The notes beneath the pieces were generated by a model that worked only from the letters and a program-made list of their open reading frames with translations, searched no databases and had not been told where the DNA came from. Of a stretch of DNA of 64,000 nt, positions 33,296 through 42,014 are shown one piece after another; positions within the stretch are counted from its first letter, which is position 1, and each line of letters starts with the position of its first letter. Origin of the DNA: JALHFZ01 sp963674625 (GTDB lineage: Bacteria; Synergistota; Synergistia; Synergistales; Aminobacteriaceae). The position numbers were made by a program, and so were the translations under genes. The stretch covers positions 434,001 to 498,000 of the forward strand of contig CAXXXO010000004.1 in NCBI GenBank assembly GCA_963674625.2. Reading direction: 5' to 3'.

Positions 33296-34296
33296 AGGAA
33301 ACAGTCATTGCAGTGACCATGGGCGATCCCGCGGGGGTTGGCCCTGAAATAGCCCTTCAAAGCATGGGCGACCCTGACGTCTGGGAAAAAGGTATTCCCA
33401 TGCTCATCGGCGACCGATCTGTCCTCGAAGCAGTTCGGGAGCGGCTCGGGCTGAAGATGAAATTTCACGAAACGGAGGAAAATTCCCCCGTTTCCGGATC
33501 GCCTGACGACCTGCCGATACTCGACCTGAAGATGATCCCCGATCTTGACGCCCTCCCCGTGGGGAAGGTCTCGGCCCTTGCCGGAGAAGCCTCCGTCGCC
33601 TATATCCGCAAGGCCGTGGAGCTGTGCGGCGCAGGGAAGGCCCTCGGCATCGCCACGACCCCCATCAACAAGGAGGCCCTCAGGGCCGCCCGGGCACCCT
33701 GGATCGGCCATACTGAGATGCTCGCCGAGATGTCCGGTGCCGCCCGGAGCTACACCATGTTCCTCGTGGACAAGCTCAGAATTCTCTTTCACAGCCGTCA
33801 TCTCTCTTTGAAGCAGGCAATCGAGACCCTCGACGCATCGGAGGTCCTCGCCTCCATCGAAGTGGCTGCCAAATGCCTGGAGTCCATCGGTCTTCCCTCG
33901 GGGACCATCGCCCTGGCCGCTCTGAACCCCCACGCCTCAGACGGTGGTCTCTTCGGCGACGAGGAGGCCCGTTTTCTCATTCCCGCTGTGGAGATGGCCA
34001 GAAAGAAGGGGATCAACGCAGTCGGTCCCGTTCCGGCGGACAGCGTCTTCTATTTCGCCCTCCAGGGGAAGTACGACGTGGTGGTCTCCCTCTACCACGA
34101 CCAGGGGCACATCGCCTCCAAGACCTACGATTTTTACCGGACGGTGAGCGTCACCTTCGGTCTCCCCTTCATCCGCACCTCCGTGGACCACGGAACGGCC
34201 TTCGACATTGCCTGGCAGGGAAAGGCGAACCCCGTGAGCATGAAGGAAGCCCTCCTCGCCGCCTTCGCCATCGCCCCCCTGTACCGTCCCTTCTGA
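33292..34296 (+). CDS. pdxA2: 4-phospho-D-threonate 3-dehydrogenase (PdxA2)
   Basis: This is an NAD-dependent metal enzyme (334 aa) of the PdxA family. It shows MGDPAGVGPEIAL at the start, metal His in GHTEMLAEM, SLYHDQGHIASK and SVDHGTAFDIAWQGKA near the end. In the PdxA2 branch it acts on 4-phosphotetronates from the DUF1537 kinase, oxidising and decarboxylating to dihydroxyacetone phosphate, rather than in vitamin B6 synthesis. The start overlaps the kinase stop as ATGA. No other pdx gene is near, which favours PdxA2 over PdxA. Confidence 0.85.
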   Translation: MKETVIAVTMGDPAGVGPEIALQSMGDPDVWEKGIPMLIGDRSVLEAVRERLGLKMKFHETEENSPVSGSPDDLPILDLKMIPDLDALPVGKVSALAGEASVAYIRKAVELCGAGKALGIATTPINKEALRAARAPWIGHTEMLAEMSGAARSYTMFLVDKLRILFHSRHLSLKQAIETLDASEVLASIEVAAKCLESIGLPSGTIALAALNPHASDGGLFGDEEARFLIPAVEMARKKGINAVGPVPADSVFYFALQGKYDVVVSLYHDQGHIASKTYDFYRTVSVTFGLPFIRTSVDHGTAFDIAWQGKANPVSMKEALLAAFAIAPLYRPF

Positions 34297-34303
34297 ATTT
34301 CCC

Positions 34304-37300
34304 ATGGCAAAGGATCATTTCCGAAATTCATCCGGAGAAGGGGAAGAAACGGATCCCTTTCTTCTGGCGGAGAGGCTCCTCCTCGGAGGAGACTTCTCCG
34401 CCGCAGCTTCTCTCGCATCCGGTCGTTCAGAAGCCCGTTTTCTCGGGCTCCGGGCACTTCTCGCGTGGCTCGAGGGAGAAGAGGAAAACCGGGCCCTGGA
34501 ACTCTACGAGGAAGGCATGAAGCGTCTTCGGAAGGAAGAAGGCTCCCGGAAGACCGCCTTCAGCACTTTTTCGGGCCTTTTTTATCCCCTTCTGCTCCTC
34601 TCCCGGGAGCAGCATAAAAAGGCCTCGGCGCTGATCGGCGCCGGGATCGAGAAAAGCCGCCTCGCTCCGGTCTACACCATTTTCCGCCTCGTGGCGGACT
34701 TCTGCGCCGGAAGGGGAAGCGACCGCCTGTTTGCCATCTATACCCCCGACCTTTGCGAAAACCCCTCCTGGCCGAAATGGTACGCCGTGTTCGTCGCCCT
34801 CGCGGTCTACTGGACCGATGCCGACCGGCTCGGGGAGTACCGGCCATGCCTTCTGAAAACCCTGAAGTCTCTCGAGGAGAACGGGGGGCTGCCCCTTCTC
34901 GCTGCCGAACTCGCGGATCTCCTGAAGGTCACCCCCTCCCGCCCAGTGCCCCGGCGGCGGTCTCTCGCCTCTCTTCTTCCCCGGAAGGAGGAGTGGATGC
35001 ACGCCCTCTCTGCCCTCGCGGAACTCGGCAGGGAGACGAAACCCTCCGATAAAAAGCGGCGGCTCATCTGGGAGTGCGACTGGAGTGAAAACGAGGACGG
35101 GCTTATCCGGTCGGTGGATTGCTCTCCCCTCGAACAGGTGCTTCAGGCGTCGGGAAAGTGGAGCCGCGGACGGGCCGTGGCCCTCAAGCGCCTTCGGAAG
35201 GAGCTGGTCCGGGAGGACTGGCTGACGAAGCAGGACGTGGCCGCGGCCGGAGCGGTGGAGGAAGCGGGAGGGTACGACGGCTGGTACTACAAGCGGTGGT
35301 ACGAATTCAATCAGGCCAAGCTCATCAGGGCCCTCGCCGGCCACCCCTTTCTTTTCAGGCGAGGGGAGGAATGGCCGGTGGAGATAGCCCTCGAGGAGCC
35401 TCGTCTCGAGATAGAAAAAGAACGGAAGGGGTACCGGGTCAAACTCGTCCCCTTCCCCTCCGAGGGCCCATTCTCAAGCCTCGTCGTCACCGAAGACGGG
35501 CCGAACCGCCTTCGGGCGGTCTCCTTCGAGGCGAAGCATCTCTCCCTCCGGCCTCTTCTGGGGGAGGAAGGGCTCTATGTGCCCGAGGAGGGGCGGGAAG
35601 TTCTCTTCAATTCGGTCCACTCCCTGGCGGGGCTTCTTCCCGTCACGTCCGAGCAGGAGGCCGATGGGCCCGACTCGGCCCAGACAGAGCCTGACAGCAG
35701 GATCTCCGTCCAGATCGCCCCTTCGGGAGAGGGATTTTCCGTCTCCCTTGCAGTCCGGCCTCTCGGACCGGGAACGCCTCCCTGCCGCCCGGGAAAGGGA
35801 GGAGCAACCCTCTTCGCCCTAGTGGACGGCAGACGGGTGTGCACCCTCCGTGAACTCGGTCTGGAGCGGCTCAGGGCGTCGGAGATTCCTGTCCTCTGTC
35901 CCTCTATGGCCGAGGGAGAGCAGCAGGGGGAATATCACTGGCTCCTCGACAACCCCGAGGCAGCCCTTGAACTTCTTCTCGAGCTCTCGGCCCTCGGGGA
36001 TTCCGTGGTGCTCGAATGGCCGAAGGGCGGCGCCGTGAGGGTCCGCTCATCCGCTGGAATGGACGGGGTCCGGGCATCGGTGCATTCGGGGCGGGACTGG
36101 TTTGCCCTCTCCGGAGAGATCTCCCTGGATGAGAAAACGATCCTCTCCCTCAGGGAGGCGAGCGAACTCCTCGCCTCGGGGACGGGACGATTCCTGTCCA
36201 TGGGGGAAGGAGAATTCCTCGCCGTCACCGAGGAACTGAGAAAAAGGCTGGAGGATCTGCGGGCCCTGGGAGATTGGAAGGGCGAGGAGCTGCGCTTCTC
36301 CCCCCTGTCGGCCCTCCTCCTTGAAAAATTCGAGACAGCAGCGGGGACCTTCTTGGGGGACGGCGACTGGGAAAAGCAGCGTGCCCTCGTGGAGGAGGCC
36401 CGGACCATCGCTCCTCTTCTTCCCTCCACCTTCCGGGGGGAGCTCCGGGAGTATCAGAAAGAGGGGTTCGAGTGGCTGGCCCGCCTTGCCCATATGAAGG
36501 CCGGGGCATGCCTCGCCGACGACATGGGGCTCGGCAAGACGATCCAGATCCTCGCCCTGCTGCTTTTGCGTGCCCCCGACGGGCCGGCCCTTGTGGCCGC
36601 CCCCACGTCGGTGTGCCCCAACTGGCTTCTCGAAGCCGCACGGTTCGCCCCCACGCTGAACATGAGGGAATACCGCACGGGCAGCCGGGAGGAGATCCTC
36701 GACGGACTGGGGGCCTTCGACGTGGTGGTGGCGAGCTACGGAATGCTTCAGAGAAAAGAGGGACCCCTGCAGAAGATCTCATGGCATACGGTGGTCCTCG
36801 ATGAGGCCCAGGCCATCAAAAACAGCGGCACGAAGCGATCCGCCGCCGCCATGAACCTGCAGGGGGATTTCCGGATCATCGCCACGGGAACCCCCATGGA
36901 AAACCATCCCGGGGAGCTGTGGAACCTCTTTCGTTTTCTCAATCCGGGATTGCTGGGGTCCAAAGAGAGCTTCAACCGCCGTTTCGCCGCACCCATCGTG
37001 AAGAACGACGACAAGGACGCCCGGTCGCGCCTGAAGAAGATCCTCCGCCCCTTTCTGCTCCGCCGGACGAAGGATCAGGTCCTGAGGGAGCTGCCTCCGA
37101 AGACGGAGATCACCCTCCGGGTGGAGATGGACCCGGAGGAGAGGGGGCTCTACGAGGCCGTGCGGAGAAGCGCCCTGTCCCGGATTTCATCGGGTCAGAG
37201 CGGGGAGGACCAGCGGTTCGTCATCCTCGCGGAGCTCATGAAGCTGCGGAGGGTCTGCTGCAGCCCCTCCCTCCTTTTTCCGGAGAAGGATTTTCCATCG

Positions 37301-37831
37301 GCAAAGCTCAAGGCCTTCGGCGAGATCCTGAACGACCTGCTGGAGAACGGCCACCGGAGCCTCGTTTTCAGCCAGTTCGTGGATCATCTCTCCATTCTCC
37401 GGGCATATCTCGACGGGAAGGGAATCTCCTACGCCTATCTCGACGGTTCGACCCCCTCGGAGGAACGCAAACGGCAGGTGGCCTCCTTCCAGGGAGGGGA
37501 CAAGAGCTGCTTTCTCATCAGTCTGCGGGCTGGAGGAACGGGGCTGAACCTCACCGCCGCCGATTACGTCATCCACATGGACCCCTGGTGGAACCCCGCC
37601 GTGGAGGACCAGGCCTCGGACCGGGTGCACCGCATCGGCCAGGAACGTCCAGTGACGGTCTACCGGATCGTTGCGAAGGACACCATCGAGGAGAAGATCT
37701 TCGATCTCCACGCCTTCAAGCGGGACCTGGCCGAAAGCCTCCTCGAGGGGACCGACCGGATTCACCGCTTCTCCCTCGAGGAGGTGGCCTCTCTTATTCG
37801 GGAGGATTCTCCCGGTCGGGGCAGTAAATGA
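34304..37831 (+). CDS. SNF2-family DEAD/DEAH-like helicase, 1175 aa
   Basis: This is a large SWI2/SNF2 ATPase thought to translocate on DNA or remodel protein-DNA complexes. The C-terminal half carries the motor: Walker A DDMGLGKT near residue 740, VAAPTSVCPNW, DEAQAIKN near 832, ATGTPMENHPGELW, then the helicase C-domain with SLRAGGTGLNLTAADYVIH and QASDRVHRIGQ near 1104. The first 640 residues are poorly typed and carry no clear nuclease or zinc motif. It starts 7 bases after pdxA2 without a clear ribosome site, and its last 38 bases overlap the convergent FAD oxidase gene. Confidence 0.88.
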   Translation: MAKDHFRNSSGEGEETDPFLLAERLLLGGDFSAAASLASGRSEARFLGLRALLAWLEGEEENRALELYEEGMKRLRKEEGSRKTAFSTFSGLFYPLLLLSREQHKKASALIGAGIEKSRLAPVYTIFRLVADFCAGRGSDRLFAIYTPDLCENPSWPKWYAVFVALAVYWTDADRLGEYRPCLLKTLKSLEENGGLPLLAAELADLLKVTPSRPVPRRRSLASLLPRKEEWMHALSALAELGRETKPSDKKRRLIWECDWSENEDGLIRSVDCSPLEQVLQASGKWSRGRAVALKRLRKELVREDWLTKQDVAAAGAVEEAGGYDGWYYKRWYEFNQAKLIRALAGHPFLFRRGEEWPVEIALEEPRLEIEKERKGYRVKLVPFPSEGPFSSLVVTEDGPNRLRAVSFEAKHLSLRPLLGEEGLYVPEEGREVLFNSVHSLAGLLPVTSEQEADGPDSAQTEPDSRISVQIAPSGEGFSVSLAVRPLGPGTPPCRPGKGGATLFALVDGRRVCTLRELGLERLRASEIPVLCPSMAEGEQQGEYHWLLDNPEAALELLLELSALGDSVVLEWPKGGAVRVRSSAGMDGVRASVHSGRDWFALSGEISLDEKTILSLREASELLASGTGRFLSMGEGEFLAVTEELRKRLEDLRALGDWKGEELRFSPLSALLLEKFETAAGTFLGDGDWEKQRALVEEARTIAPLLPSTFRGELREYQKEGFEWLARLAHMKAGACLADDMGLGKTIQILALLLLRAPDGPALVAAPTSVCPNWLLEAARFAPTLNMREYRTGSREEILDGLGAFDVVVASYGMLQRKEGPLQKISWHTVVLDEAQAIKNSGTKRSAAAMNLQGDFRIIATGTPMENHPGELWNLFRFLNPGLLGSKESFNRRFAAPIVKNDDKDARSRLKKILRPFLLRRTKDQVLRELPPKTEITLRVEMDPEERGLYEAVRRSALSRISSGQSGEDQRFVILAELMKLRRVCCSPSLLFPEKDFPSAKLKAFGEILNDLLENGHRSLVFSQFVDHLSILRAYLDGKGISYAYLDGSTPSEERKRQVASFQGGDKSCFLISLRAGGTGLNLTAADYVIHMDPWWNPAVEDQASDRVHRIGQERPVTVYRIVAKDTIEEKIFDLHAFKRDLAESLLEGTDRIHRFSLEEVASLIREDSPGRGSK

Positions 37832-39242
37832 TCTTGCCGGGGTTCAGAATGTTCTTCGGGTCGAAGGCCCCCTTCACCCGGCGGATCAGCTCCATCTGCG
37901 CTCCGTCCATCACCCGGCACATGTACTTCTGTCGCTTCAGCCCGATGCCGTGTTCACCGCTGAGGGTCCCTCCGATCTTCGCCGTGAAGTCGTAGAGTTC
38001 CCCCAGAAGCTCCTCCAGAACCTCGTGCCAGTCGGGGCGCTCCTCCGGAAAAAGGAGGTTCACATGCATATTGCCGTCCCCCACGTGGCCGAAGTTGGCC
38101 TCCTCCACGCCGTACTTCCGGCAGAGGCGGGTCGTCTCCTCAAGGAGCTTCGGGATTTCGCTCGTGGGGACCACGAGGTCCTCGAGGCTGTACTTCGGAT
38201 AGAAGGCCATGATGGCCTCGGCGAGGCACTTCCTGGCCTTCCAGAGCTTGTCCCGGGTCGTGCGGTTGTCCGCCACGAAGACCTCGAGGGCGCCGTGGGC
38301 AAAACAGAGATCACCGATCCGCTCCATCTCGTCGGCAAGCACCTCGGGATCGTTTCCCTCGAGCTGGACGATGAGATGGGCTCCCGCCTCGTCGCAGGGC
38401 AGCGTCGTGTTCAGGAAACGCTCCGCGAGGCGGATTGACTTGCGGTCGAGAAACTCCAGGGACGAGGGAACTACCTTTCCCTCGCTCTGAATGCGGGGGG
38501 CGAAGTCGATCGCAGAGGCCACGTCAGGAAAGGGGATCAAAAGGTCCACAACTCTTTCCGAAAGGGGAAGGAGCTTCAGAGTGATCTTCGTCACCACTGC
38601 GAGAGTGCCCTCCGACCCCACGATGAGATGGGCAAAGTCGTACCCCGTGGCATCCTTGCGCCGCTTGCCGCCGAACTGCATCACCGTGCCGTCGGCGAGG
38701 ACCGCCTCGAGGGCGAGGACGGAGTTTCCCGTGGTTCCGTACTTCACCACCTTGTTTCCCCCCGCGTTCTCCGCCACGTTCCCTCCGATGTAGGAGGCAT
38801 CGCCGCTGCATGGGTCTCCCGCGTAGAGCAGTCCCTCCCGGGCGGCGGCCTTGGTGATCTCGGCGGTCACGACCCCGGGCTCCACCGTGATGGTGAGGTT
38901 CTGTTTGTCCAGTTCGAGAATGCGCCCCATCTTCTCGAAGGAGAGGACAATGCCCCCGGCGAAGGGAACGGCCCCTCCCGACAGACCCGTTCCCGCTCCC
39001 CGGGGGGTGACGGGAAGAAGATGGTCGTTCGCGTACTTCAGCAGGGCCGAGATCTCCTCCGTCGTGCGGGGGAAGACCACGGCCTCGGCGATATATTCCC
39101 GGTCGAAGGCGAAGGAAGGGACCTCGTCCCGGGAGTATGCCCTTCTTTTCTCCGGGTCCACCGTCACCGCCGAGGGGCCGAGAAGAGCCTGCAGATCCTT
39201 CACCACCTCTTCGGTAATGGGGGAATAGACTGTGCTGTTCAT
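37794..39242 (-). CDS. FAD-binding 2-hydroxyacid dehydrogenase (GlcD/LctD type)
   Basis: This flavoprotein (482 aa) has the PCMH FAD domain (PRGAGTGLSGGAVP, GSVxENAGGNKVVKYG-like ENAGGNKVVKYG, GSEGTLAVVT) and a C-terminal catalytic cap with GHVGDGNMHVNL and SGEHGIGLKR. It oxidises a 2-hydroxyacid such as lactate or glycolate. It follows etfB and etfA with a 4-base overlap, the same set as lctBCD of Acetobacterium, where a complex drives lactate oxidation by confurcation with ferredoxin and NAD. Substrate is inferred; a lactate-racemase-like gene lies at 63.5 kb. Confidence 0.88.
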   Translation of the reverse strand: MNSTVYSPITEEVVKDLQALLGPSAVTVDPEKRRAYSRDEVPSFAFDREYIAEAVVFPRTTEEISALLKYANDHLLPVTPRGAGTGLSGGAVPFAGGIVLSFEKMGRILELDKQNLTITVEPGVVTAEITKAAAREGLLYAGDPCSGDASYIGGNVAENAGGNKVVKYGTTGNSVLALEAVLADGTVMQFGGKRRKDATGYDFAHLIVGSEGTLAVVTKITLKLLPLSERVVDLLIPFPDVASAIDFAPRIQSEGKVVPSSLEFLDRKSIRLAERFLNTTLPCDEAGAHLIVQLEGNDPEVLADEMERIGDLCFAHGALEVFVADNRTTRDKLWKARKCLAEAIMAFYPKYSLEDLVVPTSEIPKLLEETTRLCRKYGVEEANFGHVGDGNMHVNLLFPEERPDWHEVLEELLGELYDFTAKIGGTLSGEHGIGLKRQKYMCRVMDGAQMELIRRVKGAFDPKNILNPGKIIYCPDRENPPE

Positions 39243-40252
39243 GGGTTCCTCTTCTCCTCTCGAATTCTCTCGATCAGGCGGGGGAGGATCTCAAAGAGAT
39301 CCCCGCACAGCCCCAGGTCGGCCACCCGGAAGATGGGAGCCTCGGGGTCCCGGTTGATGGCCGCCACGAATTCCGCCGTCTGCATTCCCGCCATGTGCTG
39401 CACCGATCCGGAGATCCCGGCGGCGATGTAGATCTTCGGCGCGACCACCTTGCCGGAGAGGCCCACCTGGTGGGGGTAGTCGATCCATTTGGCGTCCACC
39501 ACGGGACGGCTGGCCCCCACTCCTCCGCCGAGAAGACCGGCCAGTTCCCTGAGCATCTCGAAGCTGCCGGGCCTTTTGAGCCCCTTCCCTCCCGAGACAA
39601 CCACATCCATGTCCTGGATATTCGCTCCCCCCTCGTCCCCCTCCTCGAAGCCGAGATTTTGGATGCTGCTCTCGAAAAGGGACGGCGGGATCTCGGGAAA
39701 GAGAACCTCTCCGGGCCGTTCTGAGGCCGGAGGAATGGGAAAAGTACGGGGACGGACCGTGGCCATCTGGGGACGGCGGGAGGGAGTCCGTATGGTGGCC
39801 ATGACGTTTCCGCCGATGGCGGGGCGGGTCTGAAGAAGCTGCCCCGTCTCCTTTTCCATCTCGAGGCCGGTGCAGTCGGCCGTAAGCCCCGTCTCGAGGC
39901 GGGCTGCGAGGGCGGGAAGGGTCGTCCGCCCCGAGGTGGTGGCTCCGGCGAGGACGACGGCGGGATTCTCATTCTTTAGAATAAAGGCGAGGACATTGGT
40001 CTCGATCTCCTGGTTGTAGAGGGCGAGGGAGGGGTGTTCCACCACCATCACCCGATCGGCCCCCGAGGTAAAAAGGGTATTGGGGTCCTCGGTGAGCCTG
40101 TCCGACAGGAGGATCACCGTGACCTCTCCTTCCACCGAGTCCGCCAGCTGCCGGGCCTTTCCGGCGAGCTCCCTGCAGAGAGGGGAAAGGCGGCCCCGGC
40201 GGACCTCTCCCACCACGAAGAATTGTTCTTTTTTCTTTTTTTCTTCCATCAT
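39239..40252 (-). CDS. etfA: Electron transfer flavoprotein subunit alpha
   Basis: EtfA (337 aa) has the typical C-terminal FAD domain: GASRPVVDAKWIDYPHQVGLSG, then PKIYIAAGISGSVQHMAGM and the closing INRDPEAPIF. There is no N-terminal ferredoxin domain, unlike LctC of A. woodii. Two adjacent ATGs (40252, 40249) start just past the etfB stop; no strong ribosome site, so coupling is likely. It transfers electrons between the FAD dehydrogenase and NAD or a further carrier. Confidence 0.92.
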   Translation of the reverse strand: MMEEKKKKEQFFVVGEVRRGRLSPLCRELAGKARQLADSVEGEVTVILLSDRLTEDPNTLFTSGADRVMVVEHPSLALYNQEIETNVLAFILKNENPAVVLAGATTSGRTTLPALAARLETGLTADCTGLEMEKETGQLLQTRPAIGGNVMATIRTPSRRPQMATVRPRTFPIPPASERPGEVLFPEIPPSLFESSIQNLGFEEGDEGGANIQDMDVVVSGGKGLKRPGSFEMLRELAGLLGGGVGASRPVVDAKWIDYPHQVGLSGKVVAPKIYIAAGISGSVQHMAGMQTAEFVAAINRDPEAPIFRVADLGLCGDLFEILPRLIERIREEKRNP

Positions 40253-40253
40253 C

Positions 40254-41045
40254 CTAGAGCACCGCCTTCTCCCGGAGAATGGCGACAAGGCGTTCGATCC
40301 CCTGGTCGAGGTGACCCTCTCCGTACATTTCAGTCTTTCTGGAAAGGGTGGGATACCCGATCTTCACCACCCGGGTAGCGGACCCCTCGAGCCCAGTCTC
40401 CCCCGGGGAGAGGGCGAGGTCCGCCGCGCCGAGGGAGGGAATATCCGCCCTCCGGGCCCGTTTCTTCCCCCTCAAGGTGGGCATGGAGGGATCGTTCAGG
40501 GCGTGCAGGATAGTTATCAGGCAGGGAAAGGGCAGGCGCTGCCTCTGAACTCCCCCCTCAACCGTCCGCCGGACCTCCACTCCCCCTTCGGTGAGGTTCA
40601 GGCCGCTTACGTAGGTGCTGAAGGGGATGCCGAGGAGGGCGGCAACTTCGGGACCAACCTGCCCCGTCTCACCGTCCGTCGCCTTCTCACCCGCGAGGAT
40701 GATGTCGAAGGGACCTTCTTTCTCTATGGCCGCAGCGAGGACTTTTCCGGTGGCCCAGGTATCGCTCCCCGCAAAGAGGCGGTCCGTGAGGAGAATTCCC
40801 CGGTCTGCCCCCATGGCAAGGCACTCCCGGAGGGCTTCATGGGCTCTCGGTGGTCCCATGGTAATGACCGTCACTTCCCCCCCTTCAGGCAAAATCTCCT
40901 TCAGATCAAGGGCCGCCTGCAGGGCGTTGAGATCAAGAGGGTTGACGATAGCCCCCTTTCCCTCCCGGACCATGGTTCCCTTCTCGGCATCCATGCGGAC
41001 ATCGTCCGTATCGGGAACCTGTTTGATCAGTACCGCTATTTTCAT
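40254..41045 (-). CDS. etfB: Electron transfer flavoprotein subunit beta
   Basis: EtfB (263 aa) carries the nucleotide-binding Rossmann-like domain. Signature pieces are KQVPDTDDVRMD, NPLDLNALQAAL, VITMGPPRAHEALRECLAMG and GEKATDGETGQVGPE. The strong match of the TMGPPRA region to ETFs known to bind NAD suggests a bifurcating-type rather than a simple ETF. It is the first gene of the etfB-etfA-dehydrogenase operon; GGGAGG lies upstream of ATG 41045. Confidence 0.92.
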   Translation of the reverse strand: MKIAVLIKQVPDTDDVRMDAEKGTMVREGKGAIVNPLDLNALQAALDLKEILPEGGEVTVITMGPPRAHEALRECLAMGADRGILLTDRLFAGSDTWATGKVLAAAIEKEGPFDIILAGEKATDGETGQVGPEVAALLGIPFSTYVSGLNLTEGGVEVRRTVEGGVQRQRLPFPCLITILHALNDPSMPTLRGKKRARRADIPSLGAADLALSPGETGLEGSATRVVKIGYPTLSRKTEMYGEGHLDQGIERLVAILREKAVL

Positions 41046-41135
41046 GAATAGAACCTCCCGGCTGAAACCTTCATGGAAGAGCGGCGGACATTCCGTCCGC
41101 CGCTCTTCGACGCTGAACGGGCATACAGATTTCGG

Positions 41136-41345
41136 CTATTCGACAGCCAGCATGACGCTGTCGGCCTTCACCACAGCAATGACCTCCGAGCCGACCGTTA
41201 TGCCGAGGCGGCTGACGGAGTCCATGGTGATGACGGAGACCATGGACTGGCCTCCGCAGATTTCCATGGTGACCTGAGCCTCCACGGCTCCTTCTTTTAT
41301 GGCGGTGACTTTTCCCCTGATCTGGTTGCGGGCGCTTATTTTCAC
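41136..41345 (-). CDS. Molbindin (TOBE-domain molybdate-binding protein)
   Basis: This is a single Mop/TOBE domain of 69 aa, starting KISARNQIRGKVTAIKEG and ending EVIAVVKADSVMLAVE. Such proteins form hexamers that bind molybdate or tungstate in the cytoplasm. A GTG start at 41345 follows GGAGGACATTCC. The longer open frame extending over 42 kb on this strand is antisense to the M20 gene and not coding. It lies 90 bases upstream of etfB in the same direction; relation to it is unclear. Confidence 0.85.
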   Translation of the reverse strand: MKISARNQIRGKVTAIKEGAVEAQVTMEICGGQSMVSVITMDSVSRLGITVGSEVIAVVKADSVMLAVE

Positions 41346-41524
41346 GGAATGTCCTCCTTTGTTCGAAAGAATCTTCGTTTCATTTTCCCAAGAAGAGGGG
41401 TTTTTAGCAACTTCTTTTCTACTCCACAAGGAAAGAAAAGTGAGCTGAATATTTTTTGCCCTTGATTTCCTGCATGGCGGATGATAATGTACTTTGCCAA
41501 GCGGCACATTTTTCCAAATTTCAG

Positions 41525-42014
41525 AAACGGGGTGACTTCCATGCTCGAGAAACTCAAGAGAATCGTAAAGTCTTCGGAGGCAGAGATTACGGATCTGCGC
41601 CATCACTTCCACATGCACCCGGAAGTGGCGTGGGAGGAAGTGGAGACCACGAAAAAAGTGGCGGAGGTCCTGAAGGACCTGGGGTGCACCATCGTGAAAA
41701 CCGGCTTCGGAGGAACAGAGTGCGGTCTCGTGGCCGATCTCAAGGGGGGGAAACCGGGCAAAACGGTCGCCCTGCGGGCGGACATGGACGCCCTTCCCCT
41801 GTCCGAGGAAAACGACGTCCCCTATAAATCCCAGAACCCTTCCGCCATGCACGCCTGCGGGCACGATTCCCATACGGCCATGCTTCTCGGGGCGGCGAAG
41901 GCCCTTGCGGAAGTCCGGGATGAAATTCCCGGGACGGTGCGCTTTCTCTTTCAGCCCGCCGAGGAGAGCGGCCTGAAGTCCGGCGCTAAGGCCATGGTGG
42001 AGGAAGGGGCCCTC
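41525..42014. repeat. Perfect 490-bp direct repeat, copy 1
   Basis: This block is identical base for base with 42916-43405. It covers the ribosome site, the start and the first 158 codons of the first M20 hydrolase. After one mismatch (42015) identity continues to 42047, then drops. Confidence 0.9.
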
